DNA of 64,000 nucleotides. It comes from Clostridiales bacterium (lineage in GTDB: Bacteria > Bacillota > Clostridia > Oscillospirales > Oscillospiraceae). The stretch spans positions 3,019 to 67,018 of the forward strand of contig SFDT01000005.1 in assembly GCA_004558115.1 (NCBI GenBank), given 5' to 3'. Position 1 is the stretch's first letter. Every line of letters starts with the position of its first letter. Made by a program: the position numbers and the translations under genes. The notes beneath the pieces are model-generated. The model saw only the letters and a program-made list of their open reading frames with translations. It did no database searches and had not been told where the DNA came from. Positions 1 through 9,072 of the stretch are shown one piece after another.

Positions 1-107
1 ATACGGAGGAGGCCGCCAAAGCCAGTCCCAACAAGGGCACCTTCTGGAGCCGAGTGGCCCAGATGTTCAAGGACTTCTGGGCGGCCATCACCGGCATCTT
101 CCACTGA
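1..107 (+). CDS. C-terminal fragment of an unidentified protein
   Basis: The window opens inside a reading frame that ends with TGA at 105-107. Only 34 codons are visible. The tail is mixed basic and aromatic and ends D-F-W-A-A-I-T-G-I-F-H. It stops 27 nt before the exporter gene at 135 on the same strand, so the two are probably co-transcribed. No domain can be recognised from so short a piece. Confidence 0.55.
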   Translation, partial: TEEAAKASPNKGTFWSRVAQMFKDFWAAITGIFH

Positions 108-134
108 TGCGGGGAAAGGATAGGTGTTGTTCCC

Positions 135-2282
135 GTGATCGAAAAAATCGCCCATAAGCTGACGCGAAAGCCCAAGCTGGTGGCCGCCATTGCCGTGCTG
201 ATGCTCATTCCCTCCATCATCGGCTTTGCCGCCACCCGTATCAACTACGACATCCTCTCTTACCTCCCCCAGGACCTGCCCTCCTCCCAGGGAGAGCAAC
301 TGCTGGAGGACCCCTTCCAGATGGCCGCCACCAGTATGCTGGTGGTGGACGGTATGCCGGCAGGCTATACCAACGACCTGCTGAACGCCATCCGAGACGT
401 TCCCGGCGTTTCCAACGCCATCTGGATCAGCAACCTGGTGGGCATCCAGATCCCCACGGACATGATCCCCGCCAGCTTCCGGGATATGTTTTTCTCCGGT
501 GACGCCACCATGATGATCATCCAGTATGACCACCCCGGCGCCTCTGACGAGACCATGCAGGCCATTGAGGACGTGCGGAGCATCTGCAACGAAAAGTGCT
601 TCCTGGCCGGTTTTTCCGTGGTCATCAAGGACACCCGGGATGTGATGGACAGCGAGCTGCCCCTGTTCGTGGGCCTTGCGGTGCTGCTGGCCCTGCTGGC
701 CATGAGCGTGACGCTGGAATCCACGGTGCTGCCCCTGGTCTTTATCGCCAGCATCGGCATGGCCGTGGTGTACAACTTCGGCACCAACATCTTCTTGGGG
801 GAGATCTCCTATATCACCAAGGCCATCGCGGCGGTCTTGCAGCTGGGCGTCACCATGGACTACTCCATCTTCCTCTACCGCCGGTACGAGGAGGAGCGGC
901 TCCACTACGACGACAAGCGGGACGCCATGGCCCAGGCCATTATCGCGGCCTTCCGGTCCCTGTCCGGCTCCAGCCTCACCACCATCGCCGGCTTTCTGGC
1001 GCTGTGCTTCATGCAGCTGACCCTGGGCCGGGACATCGGCATCGTCATGGCCAAGGGCGTGGTGCTGGGCGTGGCCACCGTCATTCTGGTGCTGCCCAGC
1101 CTGGTGCTTATTTTCGACAAGCAGATCGACAAGCACAAACACAAGACCCTTATCCCCAGCTTTCACCGCCTCAACAGCTTTATCCTCCGGCGGCGGGTAC
1201 CGCTGGCGATCCTGGCGGTGCTGCTGTTTTTCCCGGCGGTCTACTCCCAGAGCCACGCCAATATCTATTACAAGCTGGACGAATCCCTGCCCCGGGACCT
1301 GCCCTCCATCGTCAGCAACGAAAAGCTGAAGGATGACTTCGACATGGCCACCTCTCACTTCATCGTGCTGCGGGATGACCTGTCCGCCGGGGAGATGGGC
1401 GAGATGGAGGACCGTTTGGAGGCGGTGCCCGGCGTCACTTCCGTGGTGTCCTACCACCGCATTCTGGGCACCGGTATCCCGGACTTCTTCATTCCCTCTG
1501 AGGTGCGGGACCTTTTGAAGCAGGGCGGCTACCAGCTGATGATGGTGAACTCCAGCTATGAGCCGGCCACGGACCAGGTATCCGGCCAGCTGGACAGCAT
1601 GAACGCCATTCTCCACGAATACGATCCGGAGGCCATGATCACCGGCGAGGGCGCCATGTACCGGGACCTGATCGACACCACCGCCGTGGACTTCACCGTC
1701 ACCAACTACATCTCCATCGCGGCCATTTTCCTCATCATTGCCATCGTGTTTCAATCCATCACCATCCCGGCGGTGCTGGTGGCCACCATTGAGCTGGCCA
1801 TTTTCATCAACCAGGGCTGCTGCTATTTCACCGGCACCTCCATTCCCTTCATCGCCCCCACCATCATCAGCTGCGTTCAGCTGGGCGCCACGGTGGACTA
1901 CGCCATCCTCATGACCTCCCGGTTTCAGGAGGAGCTGCGGAAGGGCCGGCCCCGGATGGAGGCCATCCGGGCGGCGGCCGACGCCTCCGACGCCTCCATC
2001 GTCACCAGCGCCCTGGTGCTGTTCTGCGCCACGCTGGGCGTGTCCTTTGTGTCCTCCATCGACCTCATCGGCGCCATCTGCGTCATGCTGGCCCGGGGCG
2101 CCCTTATCTCCGCCCTGGTGAGCATTTTCCTCATGCCCGCCGTGCTGTGCGTGTGCGAGCCGCTGTTTAACAAGACCAGCCGCCACTGGCGCACCACGCC
2201 GCCTCCCCGCCGGGGCAAGGCACTCCCCGCCAAAGCGCCGGAGGCTCTCCCCCAGGAAGCCCAGACGGCGGAGCGGCACTGA
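135..2282 (+). CDS. MMPL/RND-superfamily exporter
   Basis: A 715-residue polytopic membrane protein of the MMPL (RND) family, which uses proton flow to export lipids, drugs or other hydrophobic compounds. It has the family's internal duplication: one membrane segment near the N-terminus, a large extracytoplasmic loop, a five-segment block, then the same pattern again. The paired signatures T-M-D-Y-S-I-F (about residue 240) and T-V-D-Y-A-I-L (about 586) lie at matching places in the two halves and carry the conserved Asp used in proton coupling. The start is GTG at 135, with a GGAAAGG stretch at about 114-120. The proline-rich last 40 residues look cytosolic. The substrate cannot be told from sequence. 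A bidirectional terminator follows. Confidence 0.9.
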   Translation: MIEKIAHKLTRKPKLVAAIAVLMLIPSIIGFAATRINYDILSYLPQDLPSSQGEQLLEDPFQMAATSMLVVDGMPAGYTNDLLNAIRDVPGVSNAIWISNLVGIQIPTDMIPASFRDMFFSGDATMMIIQYDHPGASDETMQAIEDVRSICNEKCFLAGFSVVIKDTRDVMDSELPLFVGLAVLLALLAMSVTLESTVLPLVFIASIGMAVVYNFGTNIFLGEISYITKAIAAVLQLGVTMDYSIFLYRRYEEERLHYDDKRDAMAQAIIAAFRSLSGSSLTTIAGFLALCFMQLTLGRDIGIVMAKGVVLGVATVILVLPSLVLIFDKQIDKHKHKTLIPSFHRLNSFILRRRVPLAILAVLLFFPAVYSQSHANIYYKLDESLPRDLPSIVSNEKLKDDFDMATSHFIVLRDDLSAGEMGEMEDRLEAVPGVTSVVSYHRILGTGIPDFFIPSEVRDLLKQGGYQLMMVNSSYEPATDQVSGQLDSMNAILHEYDPEAMITGEGAMYRDLIDTTAVDFTVTNYISIAAIFLIIAIVFQSITIPAVLVATIELAIFINQGCCYFTGTSIPFIAPTIISCVQLGATVDYAILMTSRFQEELRKGRPRMEAIRAAADASDASIVTSALVLFCATLGVSFVSSIDLIGAICVMLARGALISALVSIFLMPAVLCVCEPLFNKTSRHWRTTPPPRRGKALPAKAPEALPQEAQTAERH

Positions 2283-2293
2283 CCGCAAAACCA

Positions 2294-2320
2294 TGCCCCC
2301 GTGCTTTCAGCACGGGGGCA
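2294..2320. terminator. Bidirectional intrinsic terminator
   Basis: A perfect 12-bp stem (TGCCCCCGTGCT) with a TTC loop lies between the converging exporter gene and the cytidylate-kinase-like gene. T-rich tracts occur on both sides. Confidence 0.85.
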
Positions 2321-2334
2321 TTTGCCGTTTTGGG

Positions 2335-2958
2335 TCATTTACAGAACAGGGGCAGCGCCTTTTTGATCAGTTCCACGCAGCCCTCCTCCCCCAGGGCCTC
2401 GGAATCCAAGCTCAGGTCATAGGCCGCCACATCCCGCCACTCCTCGCCGGTATAGTAGTGGTAATAGGCGGAGCGGCGCTTATCCTCCACCCGGATGTGC
2501 CGGGACACCTCCCGGGGGCTCCAGGCCAGGGAGTAGGAGGCCACCCGGGCCTCCCGGGCCTCGATGGGGGCGTGGATGAACACCTTCAGCACGTTGGGCC
2601 GGTCCATCAGCAGGTAATTGGCGCAGCGGCCCAGGATGATGCAGCTCTCCGTGTCCGCCAGCTCCTTGATGATCTTGGCCTGGAAGCTGAACAGGTTCCG
2701 GGTGGAAATGTAATCGTCGCTGTCCGGCGGCAGGATCTCGCCGGTATACACCTTCTCCGCCGCGGAGAGCATCTCTTTCAGGCCGATGCGTTCGTCCGCC
2801 GCGCCGAACAGCCGCTCATGGATGCCGCTGACCTCCGAGGCCTTGCGCAGCAGGTCCCGGTCGTAATAAGGGATGCCCAGGGCATCTGACAGCTTGCGGG
2901 TGATGTCATGGCCGCCGCTGCCGGTCTCCCGGGCCACCGTGATGACAAACTTATCCAT
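2335..2958 (-). CDS. Cytidylate-kinase-like protein
   Basis: A 207-residue P-loop kinase of the cytidylate-kinase-like family (PF13189 type). The N-terminus reads I-T-V-A-R-E-T-G-S-G-G-H-D-I, a glycine-rich nucleotide loop typical of this family, followed by a Y-Y-D-R-D motif. The housekeeping Cmk has a different loop, so this is the accessory family, whose substrate is mostly unknown. It starts 12 nt after the livF stop with its own AAGGAGG site, so it is the last gene of the liv operon. Many Clostridia carry such proteins beside transporter genes, and a regulatory kinase role is possible but unproven. Confidence 0.8.
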   Translation of the reverse strand: MDKFVITVARETGSGGHDITRKLSDALGIPYYDRDLLRKASEVSGIHERLFGAADERIGLKEMLSAAEKVYTGEILPPDSDDYISTRNLFSFQAKIIKELADTESCIILGRCANYLLMDRPNVLKVFIHAPIEAREARVASYSLAWSPREVSRHIRVEDKRRSAYYHYYTGEEWRDVAAYDLSLDSEALGEEGCVELIKKALPLFCK

Positions 2959-2970
2959 ACAGTTTCCTCC

Positions 2971-3675
2971 TTACGCGCCCAGGTAAGCCTTGCGGACCCG
3001 GTCGTCGGCGGCCAGGTCGGAGGCCTTGCCTTCCATGGAAATGGTGCCGGTCTCCAGAACATAGGCCCGGTCGGCCACCGCCAGGGCCATTTTCGCGTTT
3101 TGCTCCACCAGCAAAATGGTGATGCCGCTCTTGTGGAGCTCCTGGATGATGGCGAAGATCTCCTTCACCAGCAGCGGGGAAAGGCCCATGGAGGGCTCAT
3201 CCATCAGCACGATCTTGGGGTCCGTCATGAGGGCCCGGCCGGTGGCCAGCATCTGCTGCTCGCCGCCGGACAGCGTGCCCGCCAGCTGACGGTATCGCTC
3301 CTTCAGCCGGGGGAAGTGGTGATAGACCTTTTCCAGGTTCTCCGCGATCTTTTTCTGATCCTTGACGATGTAAGCGCCCATGCGGAGGTTCTCCTCCACG
3401 GTCATGCGGGCAAACACGTGGCGGCCCTCCGGCACATGGGCAAGGCCCAGGCTGATGATGGTGTTGGGCGCCACTTTCTGCAAATCCTTCCCGTCCAGGG
3501 TAATGGAGCCGGAGGCTGCGGTCAAAAGGCCGGAGATGGTGTGCAGCGTGGTGGTCTTGCCGGCGCCGTTGGCGCCGATGAGGGACACCAGCTCGCCGTC
3601 GCCCACAGTGAGGGAAATACCCTTCAGGGCGTGGATGGCCCCGTAAAAGACATTCAGGTCCTTGATTTCCAGCGT
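2971..3675 (-). CDS. livF: Branched-chain amino-acid ABC transporter ATPase LivF
   Basis: One of the two ATPases that power the LivHM channel. It has a Walker A motif (G-A-N-G-A-G-K-T-T), the ABC signature L-S-G-G-E-Q-Q-M and a Walker B ending L-M-D-E-P. The N-terminal strand seen in all LivF proteins (L-E-I-K-D-L-N-V-F-Y-G) is coded, but no ATG, GTG or TTG precedes it: the frame is closed by the livG stop at 3688-3690. An AAGGAGG site sits 7 nt before an ACG codon at 3675, exactly where the family's ATG belongs; the next codon is CTG. I place the start at ACG (234 residues), with CTG at 3672 as alternative. The first ordinary start, GTG at 3606, would delete the first beta strand. Confidence 0.85.
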   Translation of the reverse strand, partial: TLEIKDLNVFYGAIHALKGISLTVGDGELVSLIGANGAGKTTTLHTISGLLTAASGSITLDGKDLQKVAPNTIISLGLAHVPEGRHVFARMTVEENLRMGAYIVKDQKKIAENLEKVYHHFPRLKERYRQLAGTLSGGEQQMLATGRALMTDPKIVLMDEPSMGLSPLLVKEIFAIIQELHKSGITILLVEQNAKMALAVADRAYVLETGTISMEGKASDLAADDRVRKAYLGA

Positions 3676-3687
3676 GGTTCTCCCTCC

Positions 3688-4453
<766 letters not shown>

Positions 4454-4461
<8 letters not shown>

Positions 4462-5605
4462 GAGCCTTCGCCTCCTTCCGCTCCGCCCGCTCGGCGGCCT
4501 TCCGCAGCCGGACGGCCTTCAGGTCCCGGCCCAGGTTGATGAGGGAAAATTCATAGGAGCCGAAAATTCCCTTGGGCCGGAACATGATGACCACAATCAG
4601 TACAATGGCATACACCAGCATGGGATACTGGAACACGCCCTGCACCGCTGCCGGCAGCGCCGTCACCCAGGTGCCGTTTTTGATCTGGTAGTTCACCAGG
4701 AACATGATGACCGCCGCCACGATGGAGCCTGTCAAGGAGCCCATACCGCCCAGCACCACCATGACCACGATAAACGTGGAGTTCAGGATACCACCGTTGG
4801 AGAAGGCGAAAGAGGACGTGGAGAGCGTAGCATTGGCGCAGGCGTACAGGGCCCCGGCCACGCCGGCGAAAAAGGCGGAGTAGGAGAACGTCATGATCTT
4901 ATAGAAGGATGTATTGATGCCGGAGGCGGAGGCGGCGATCTCGTCGTCCCGGATGGCCCGAATGGCACGGCCGTATTTGGAGCGGATGAACATGAACATC
5001 ATCACGAGGCAGAGCAAGGTCACCAGCAGCGCCACCCACAGGTAGCTGACTTTGCCCTTGCTGCCGAAGCCCAGGCCGTTTTTATACAGCGACGAAGACG
5101 CGGAGCCCAGGCTCAGGCCGTCCTGGCCGCAGAAGGGGAGGTTGTTGATGATGTTGACGATGATCATGCCGAAGCCCAGGGTGATGATGGCCAGATAGTC
5201 GCCCTTCAGACGCAGGGCGGGGATGCCCACCAGCAGACCCACCAGGGCCGCCAGCAGTCCCGCCGCCAGGATGCAGCCAATGAGGACCGCCAAAAACACG
5301 GGGCCCTCCTTGTCCTCGAACACGCCGGCCCGCTCACAGGCCAGGCTCAAAAGCGCCGCCGTATACGCGCCGATGGCCATAAAGCCGCAGTGGCCCAGGG
5401 ACAGCTGGCCTAAGAAACCCAGGACCAGGTTCAGCGACGCGGCCAGGATGATGAGGTAGCAGCACTGCCAAAGGCAGGGCGCCAGCACCAGCTTGAAAGA
5501 GCCGCTGCCGCCCATGGCGGCCGTCAGCACCTGAAAGAGGGCAAACAGGACAACGATGACGATGGTATTGAGCAGGTAGCCCTGCTTCGTTCTGTTTTTC
5601 TTCAT
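4454..5605 (-). CDS. livM: Branched-chain amino-acid ABC permease LivM
   Basis: A 383-residue integral membrane permease with about ten hydrophobic segments. The family sequence S-L-G-H-C-G-F-M-A-I-G-A-Y near residue 70 and the cytoplasmic coupling segment R-A-I-R-D-D-E-I-A-A-S-A-S-G identify LivM. It pairs with LivH to form the channel for leucine, isoleucine, valine or related compounds. Its ATG overlaps the livH stop by 4 nt (ATGA). The C-terminus is a basic cytoplasmic tail rich in Arg, Lys and Ala. Confidence 0.94.
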
Positions 5606-6498
5606 ACCTTTTCACCTACATTCTTACCCATAATGCCGGCAGGCTTCAGGATCAGCACGACAATGAGGATCAAAAACACAAAGGCGTCCGCCATGCTGGA
5701 GGAGATGTAGCTGGTGGTAAAGGACTCTACCAAACCGATGACCACGCCGCCCAGCACGGCGCCGGGAATGATGCCGATGCCGCCCAGCACAGCCGCCACG
5801 AAAGCCTTCAGGCCCAGGAGAGAGCCCATGGTGGTGTAGATCTTGGGATACTGGGCCATGTACATCAGCGCGGCCACAGCCGCAAGGCCCGAGCCGATGG
5901 CAAAGGTGGAGAGGATGGTGTGGTTGACGTTGATGCCCATGAGGGTGGCGGCCTCCTTGTCCTCGGAGACGCACCGCATGGCCCGGCCCAGCCGGGTCTT
6001 CTGGGTGAACTCATACAGCACCACCATGACGACGGCGCTGATGGCGATGGTGAGCAGGGTCGTATATTCCAAGGTCACGCCGGCAATGCGCAGGCCGCCG
6101 GCGGCAAAGATCTGGCTTGCGACCTTGGGGTTCGGGCCGATGGCCGGAATGGCCTGGGCCAGGTTTTCCAAAAATAAGCTCATGGCAATGGCGGTGATGA
6201 GAGCGGTCATATTGGTGCCCTTTTTCCGCACGGGACGGTAGGCGATCAGCTCCGTGCCCATACCAACCAAAGCGCACACCACGATGGCCGCCAGCACGGC
6301 GGCCCAGGCCGGCAGGCCCAGCGCCGTCGCCATAGGGACGGTGAAGATCATGGTATAGCCGCCCACCATGATGAAATCGCCGTGGGCGAAGTTGATGAGG
6401 CGGATGATACCGTAGACCATGGTATAGCCAAGGGCCACCAGGGCGTAAATGCTGCCCAGGCGGAGCCCCACGGCCAGCGTCTGGATGAATGTACTCAC
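5602..6498 (-). CDS. livH: Branched-chain amino-acid ABC permease LivH
   Basis: A 298-residue permease with about eight membrane segments. The N-terminal I-Y-A-L-V-A-L-G-Y-T-M-V-Y-G and I-N-F-A-H-G-D segments are hallmarks of LivH, and R-A-M-R-C-V-S-E-D-K-E-A-A is the coupling helix. The start is GTG at 6498, with an AGGGGAG site 7 nt upstream; a longer frame exists upstream but has no support. It follows livK across a strong attenuator hairpin. Confidence 0.94.
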   Translation of the reverse strand: MSTFIQTLAVGLRLGSIYALVALGYTMVYGIIRLINFAHGDFIMVGGYTMIFTVPMATALGLPAWAAVLAAIVVCALVGMGTELIAYRPVRKKGTNMTALITAIAMSLFLENLAQAIPAIGPNPKVASQIFAAGGLRIAGVTLEYTTLLTIAISAVVMVVLYEFTQKTRLGRAMRCVSEDKEAATLMGINVNHTILSTFAIGSGLAAVAALMYMAQYPKIYTTMGSLLGLKAFVAAVLGGIGIIPGAVLGGVVIGLVESFTTSYISSSMADAFVFLILIVVLILKPAGIMGKNVGEKV

Positions 6499-6536
6499 GA
6501 TTGGGTCTCCCCTTTCTTTCCTTCTAAAAAAGCAAA

Positions 6537-6574
6537 CAGAGGAGGCGCGCCCGCTGCCGGGCGCCCCTCCTCTG
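6537..6574 (-). terminator. Attenuator between livK and livH
   Basis: A 17-pair stem with one mismatch and a CTGC loop is followed on the minus strand by TTTGCTTTTTT. It lies between the binding-protein gene and the permease genes, so it probably ends most livK transcripts and lets a minority continue, giving binding protein in excess over the membrane complex. Confidence 0.85.
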
Positions 6575-6620
6575 CTCCGTTGCAGAGTGTTTATCCGGTT
6601 GTCAGCAGGTGCCGCAAGGG

Positions 6621-7832
6621 TCAGGCCTCGGGCAGCTCCTTGACCACATCCACCAGCGTGGTGGTGACCTCGGAGCCCTCGGAGGCAAAGAAGACGATGG
6701 TGGCGCCCTTGACGGGAGTGCCGCTTTCGTCCAGCGTGAAGGTGCCGGTCACGCATTCATAGGTGAGAGAGTTGTCAGCCATGGCGTCGCGGACGGCGGC
6801 GGGGTCGGCGGAGCCGGCGGCCTCCATGGCGGTCTTGTACATATACACGCAGTCATAAGCCAGAGCAGACATGGCCATGGGGATCTCGCCGTACTTGTCC
6901 TGGAAGGCCTTGACGAAATTCTGTACCAGGGCGGACTCGTCAGCGGGATCATAGTGGTTGGTCCAGTAAACACCGTTGAAAGCGGTCAGGTCGGCACCTT
7001 CCACCACGTAGGAGGGAGCGCCGTCATAGCCGTCAGCGCCCATGATGATGCCGGTATAGCTGGCGGCACGGGCCTGGGTGACCAGATAGGGGCCGATGAC
7101 ATCATAGTAATAAGGCGCATACACCAGCTCCACACCGGCGTTCACCATGGAGGCGAACTGGTTGGTGTAATCCTGCACATCCATGGAGGCGGTGGACTCC
7201 ACGGCGGCAACTTCCACGCCGTACTTTTCGCAGGCGGCGGAGAAGGAGTCATACAGGCCCTTGGAATACGTATCGGCGGCGCAGTACACGACGCCCACCT
7301 TGGCGTAGCCCGCCTGCTTGGCATAGGCGGCGGCGATGGCGCCCTGGAAGCTGTCGGCGTAGCAGGCACGGAACACGTAGTCATCCTCGGTAGTGATGGA
7401 ATCAGCGGTGGAGGAAGGAGAGGTCAGGACCACTTCTTCTTCATTGGCGCTGTCGGTAATGGCGGAGGTGCAGCTGGAGGTGACGGAGCCAATGATCAGG
7501 CCCACGCCCTGGGATACCAGGGAGTTGAAGGCGTTCATGCATTCGGTGGGGTCGCCCTGGTCATCGGCGTTGATGACCTGGATCTGGGAGCCAAGCACGC
7601 CGCCGGCGGCGTTGATCTCCTCCACGGCCAGGTTCACGCCGTTCATGATAGCGGTGCCGTAGGCGGCCAGGTTGCCGGTATTGGGGGAAATGGTGCCCAG
7701 CAGGATGGGTTCACCGCTGGCGGAATCACCACTGTCGGCAGGTGCGGCGCTCTCCTCCTTCGTTCCGCCGCAGGCGGTCAGGGACGCGGCCAGGCATCCG
7801 GCAAGCAGGATACTCAAAAATCTTCTTTTCAT
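6621..7832 (-). CDS. livK: Branched-chain amino-acid ABC substrate-binding lipoprotein LivK
   Basis: A 403-residue periplasmic-binding-fold protein. The signal peptide ends in the lipobox L-T-A-C with the lipidated Cys at residue 21. The start of the mature domain (I-L-L-G-T-I-S-P-N-T-G-N-L-A-A-Y-G) and the segment A-V-E-E-I-N-A-A-G-G-V-L-G match the LivK/Leu-Ile-Val-binding family (PF13458 type). It captures the amino acid outside the membrane and delivers it to LivHM. A GAGGAGG site precedes the ATG. Family members also bind other amides and short acids, so the exact ligand is open. Confidence 0.93.
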   Translation of the reverse strand: MKRRFLSILLAGCLAASLTACGGTKEESAAPADSGDSASGEPILLGTISPNTGNLAAYGTAIMNGVNLAVEEINAAGGVLGSQIQVINADDQGDPTECMNAFNSLVSQGVGLIIGSVTSSCTSAITDSANEEEVVLTSPSSTADSITTEDDYVFRACYADSFQGAIAAAYAKQAGYAKVGVVYCAADTYSKGLYDSFSAACEKYGVEVAAVESTASMDVQDYTNQFASMVNAGVELVYAPYYYDVIGPYLVTQARAASYTGIIMGADGYDGAPSYVVEGADLTAFNGVYWTNHYDPADESALVQNFVKAFQDKYGEIPMAMSALAYDCVYMYKTAMEAAGSADPAAVRDAMADNSLTYECVTGTFTLDESGTPVKGATIVFFASEGSEVTTTLVDVVKELPEA

Positions 7833-7862
7833 AATGGTGCCTCCTCAATGTAAAATCTCCCT

Positions 7863-7912
7863 AAAAAACGAAGGACACGCGGATGAAAATCATCCTCGCG
7901 TCCTTGCGTTTT
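7863..7912 (-). promoter_or_regulatory. Terminator-like hairpin at the 5' end of the livK transcript
   Basis: An imperfect 20-pair hairpin (arms 7865-7886 and 7890-7912) is followed on the minus strand by TTTTTT (7863-7868). It begins at or just after the predicted transcription start and ends about 30 nt before the livK start codon. It could be an attenuator, or a 5' stabilising stem. No competing antiterminator arm is evident. Confidence 0.6.
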
Positions 7913-7916
7913 CATT

Positions 7917-7945
7917 ATCATAATCTCCATTCGTCGTTTTGTCAA
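7917..7945 (-). promoter_or_regulatory. livK promoter
   Basis: On the minus strand TTGACA (7940-7945) and TATGAT (7917-7922) are separated by exactly 17 nt, a near-consensus sigma-A promoter. The rest of the AT-rich gap up to 8087 shows no T-box or other riboswitch that I recognise. Confidence 0.85.
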
Positions 7946-8087
7946 TTACGTCAAACGCACAAAACGCCGATAGAAATCGTCTTTAATTTCGTGAATCACA
8001 ACAATTTCAAAAAAATTATTCAGCACTTTAAAAAATCAGTCAGCGTTTTGCCATCATACGCTCCGGCATATCGTTGTACCCGTCCTT

Positions 8088-9005
8088 TCATGCCATTTGC
8101 AGTACCAGGCACCAGGCGGGGATCGCCAGCAGGGACAGCAGTGTGGACACTGTGACGCAGCCGGCGGCGAAGCGGGCGTTGCCGCCGTATTTGGCGGCCA
8201 GGATGGCGGTGGTCCCGCCGGCGGGCATGGCCGCCAGCACCACGGAAACGCCTGTGACCAACTCCGCTGTGCCGGCCAGACGGCAGCCCAGCAGCACCAG
8301 CCCCGGGATGAGCACCAGGCGGACAGCGGAAAAATACAGGGAGTCCCGGTCCAGGAAATCCCGCCAATTCACATCCGCGCAGATCATACCGATGAGGAAC
8401 ATGGAAAGGGCGGTGTTGCAGCCGCCCACGGACTGGATGGTGCTCCCCAGCACCTGCGGCAGCTGCCACTGGGTCAGCATCAGCGCAAGCCCGATGAACA
8501 CTGCGTCAATGCAGGGATTTCCCAGAACCTTCTTCCACAGCTTTTGGCTGCTGTTTTTGGTAAAAAAGCCCAGGCCCACCGTCCACATGGCAATGCGCTG
8601 GGGCGTCAGGTAAATGGAGGAGAGCATCAGTCCCTGGCTGCCGAAAATGCCGTCCACCACCGGGGAGCCCAAAAAGGCGGCGTTGGAGCACAAGGTGGCG
8701 TACTGGAGGACCGTACGTTTGGAGGGCTCCTGCCGCCGGTACAGCACCAGCGCCAGCAGCCAACACCCCAGCTGAAGCGCCGTGGACACCGCCAGGTTCT
8801 CCCAGGTCTGCCGCAGGACCTGGCCGTTGAAGTCCATACGGAAGGACCGGATGATGCTGCACGGCAGCACCAGCTTGATGATGAGCTCCGTCAAACCTTG
8901 GCGGAATCCATCATCCAAAATCTTTTTCCGTTTGAACAGCAGGCCCAACGCCAGCAGCAAAAAAAGCTGCCCTTGCTTTGTCAGCAGGCCGGACATATCG
9001 ATCAC
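8088..9005 (-). CDS. AEC-family (auxin efflux carrier type) transporter
   Basis: A 305-residue membrane protein with about ten hydrophobic segments of the AEC/PIN-like family (PF03547). The family traits are the N-terminal helix, the L-I-I-K-L-V-L-P-C-S-I-I-R-S-F segment and the C-terminal repeat with V-V-L-A-A-M-P-A-G-G-T-T-A-I-L-A-A-K-Y-G. Bacterial members export or exchange malate, malonate and other organic acids, which fits the acid-metabolising neighbours. The start is GTG at 9005 with GGAGGG 8 nt upstream; an ATG at 8996 is too far from that site. It lies just downstream of the PEP-mutase-family gene on the same strand. Confidence 0.85.
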   Translation of the reverse strand: MIDMSGLLTKQGQLFLLLALGLLFKRKKILDDGFRQGLTELIIKLVLPCSIIRSFRMDFNGQVLRQTWENLAVSTALQLGCWLLALVLYRRQEPSKRTVLQYATLCSNAAFLGSPVVDGIFGSQGLMLSSIYLTPQRIAMWTVGLGFFTKNSSQKLWKKVLGNPCIDAVFIGLALMLTQWQLPQVLGSTIQSVGGCNTALSMFLIGMICADVNWRDFLDRDSLYFSAVRLVLIPGLVLLGCRLAGTAELVTGVSVVLAAMPAGGTTAILAAKYGGNARFAAGCVTVSTLLSLLAIPAWCLVLQMA

Positions 9006-9072
9006 AGCATGTTCCCTCCCCCGCGCTTTCCTCCATCATACGCGCCCGGGCCTTCCGCCGTCAAGACGCGCT

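Noticed and set aside
7834..7916. A 28-codon open frame (starts M-K-T-Q-G-R-E) ending on the livK start codon, as a leader peptide
   Set aside because: Its ATG falls just 1-3 nt after the -10 box, so it would not be in the transcript, and it has no ribosome site. The codons simply follow the hairpin sequence.
7946..8087. A T-box or other amino-acid riboswitch upstream of the liv operon
   Set aside because: The region lies upstream of the promoter, is AT-rich and shows none of the conserved T-box elements.
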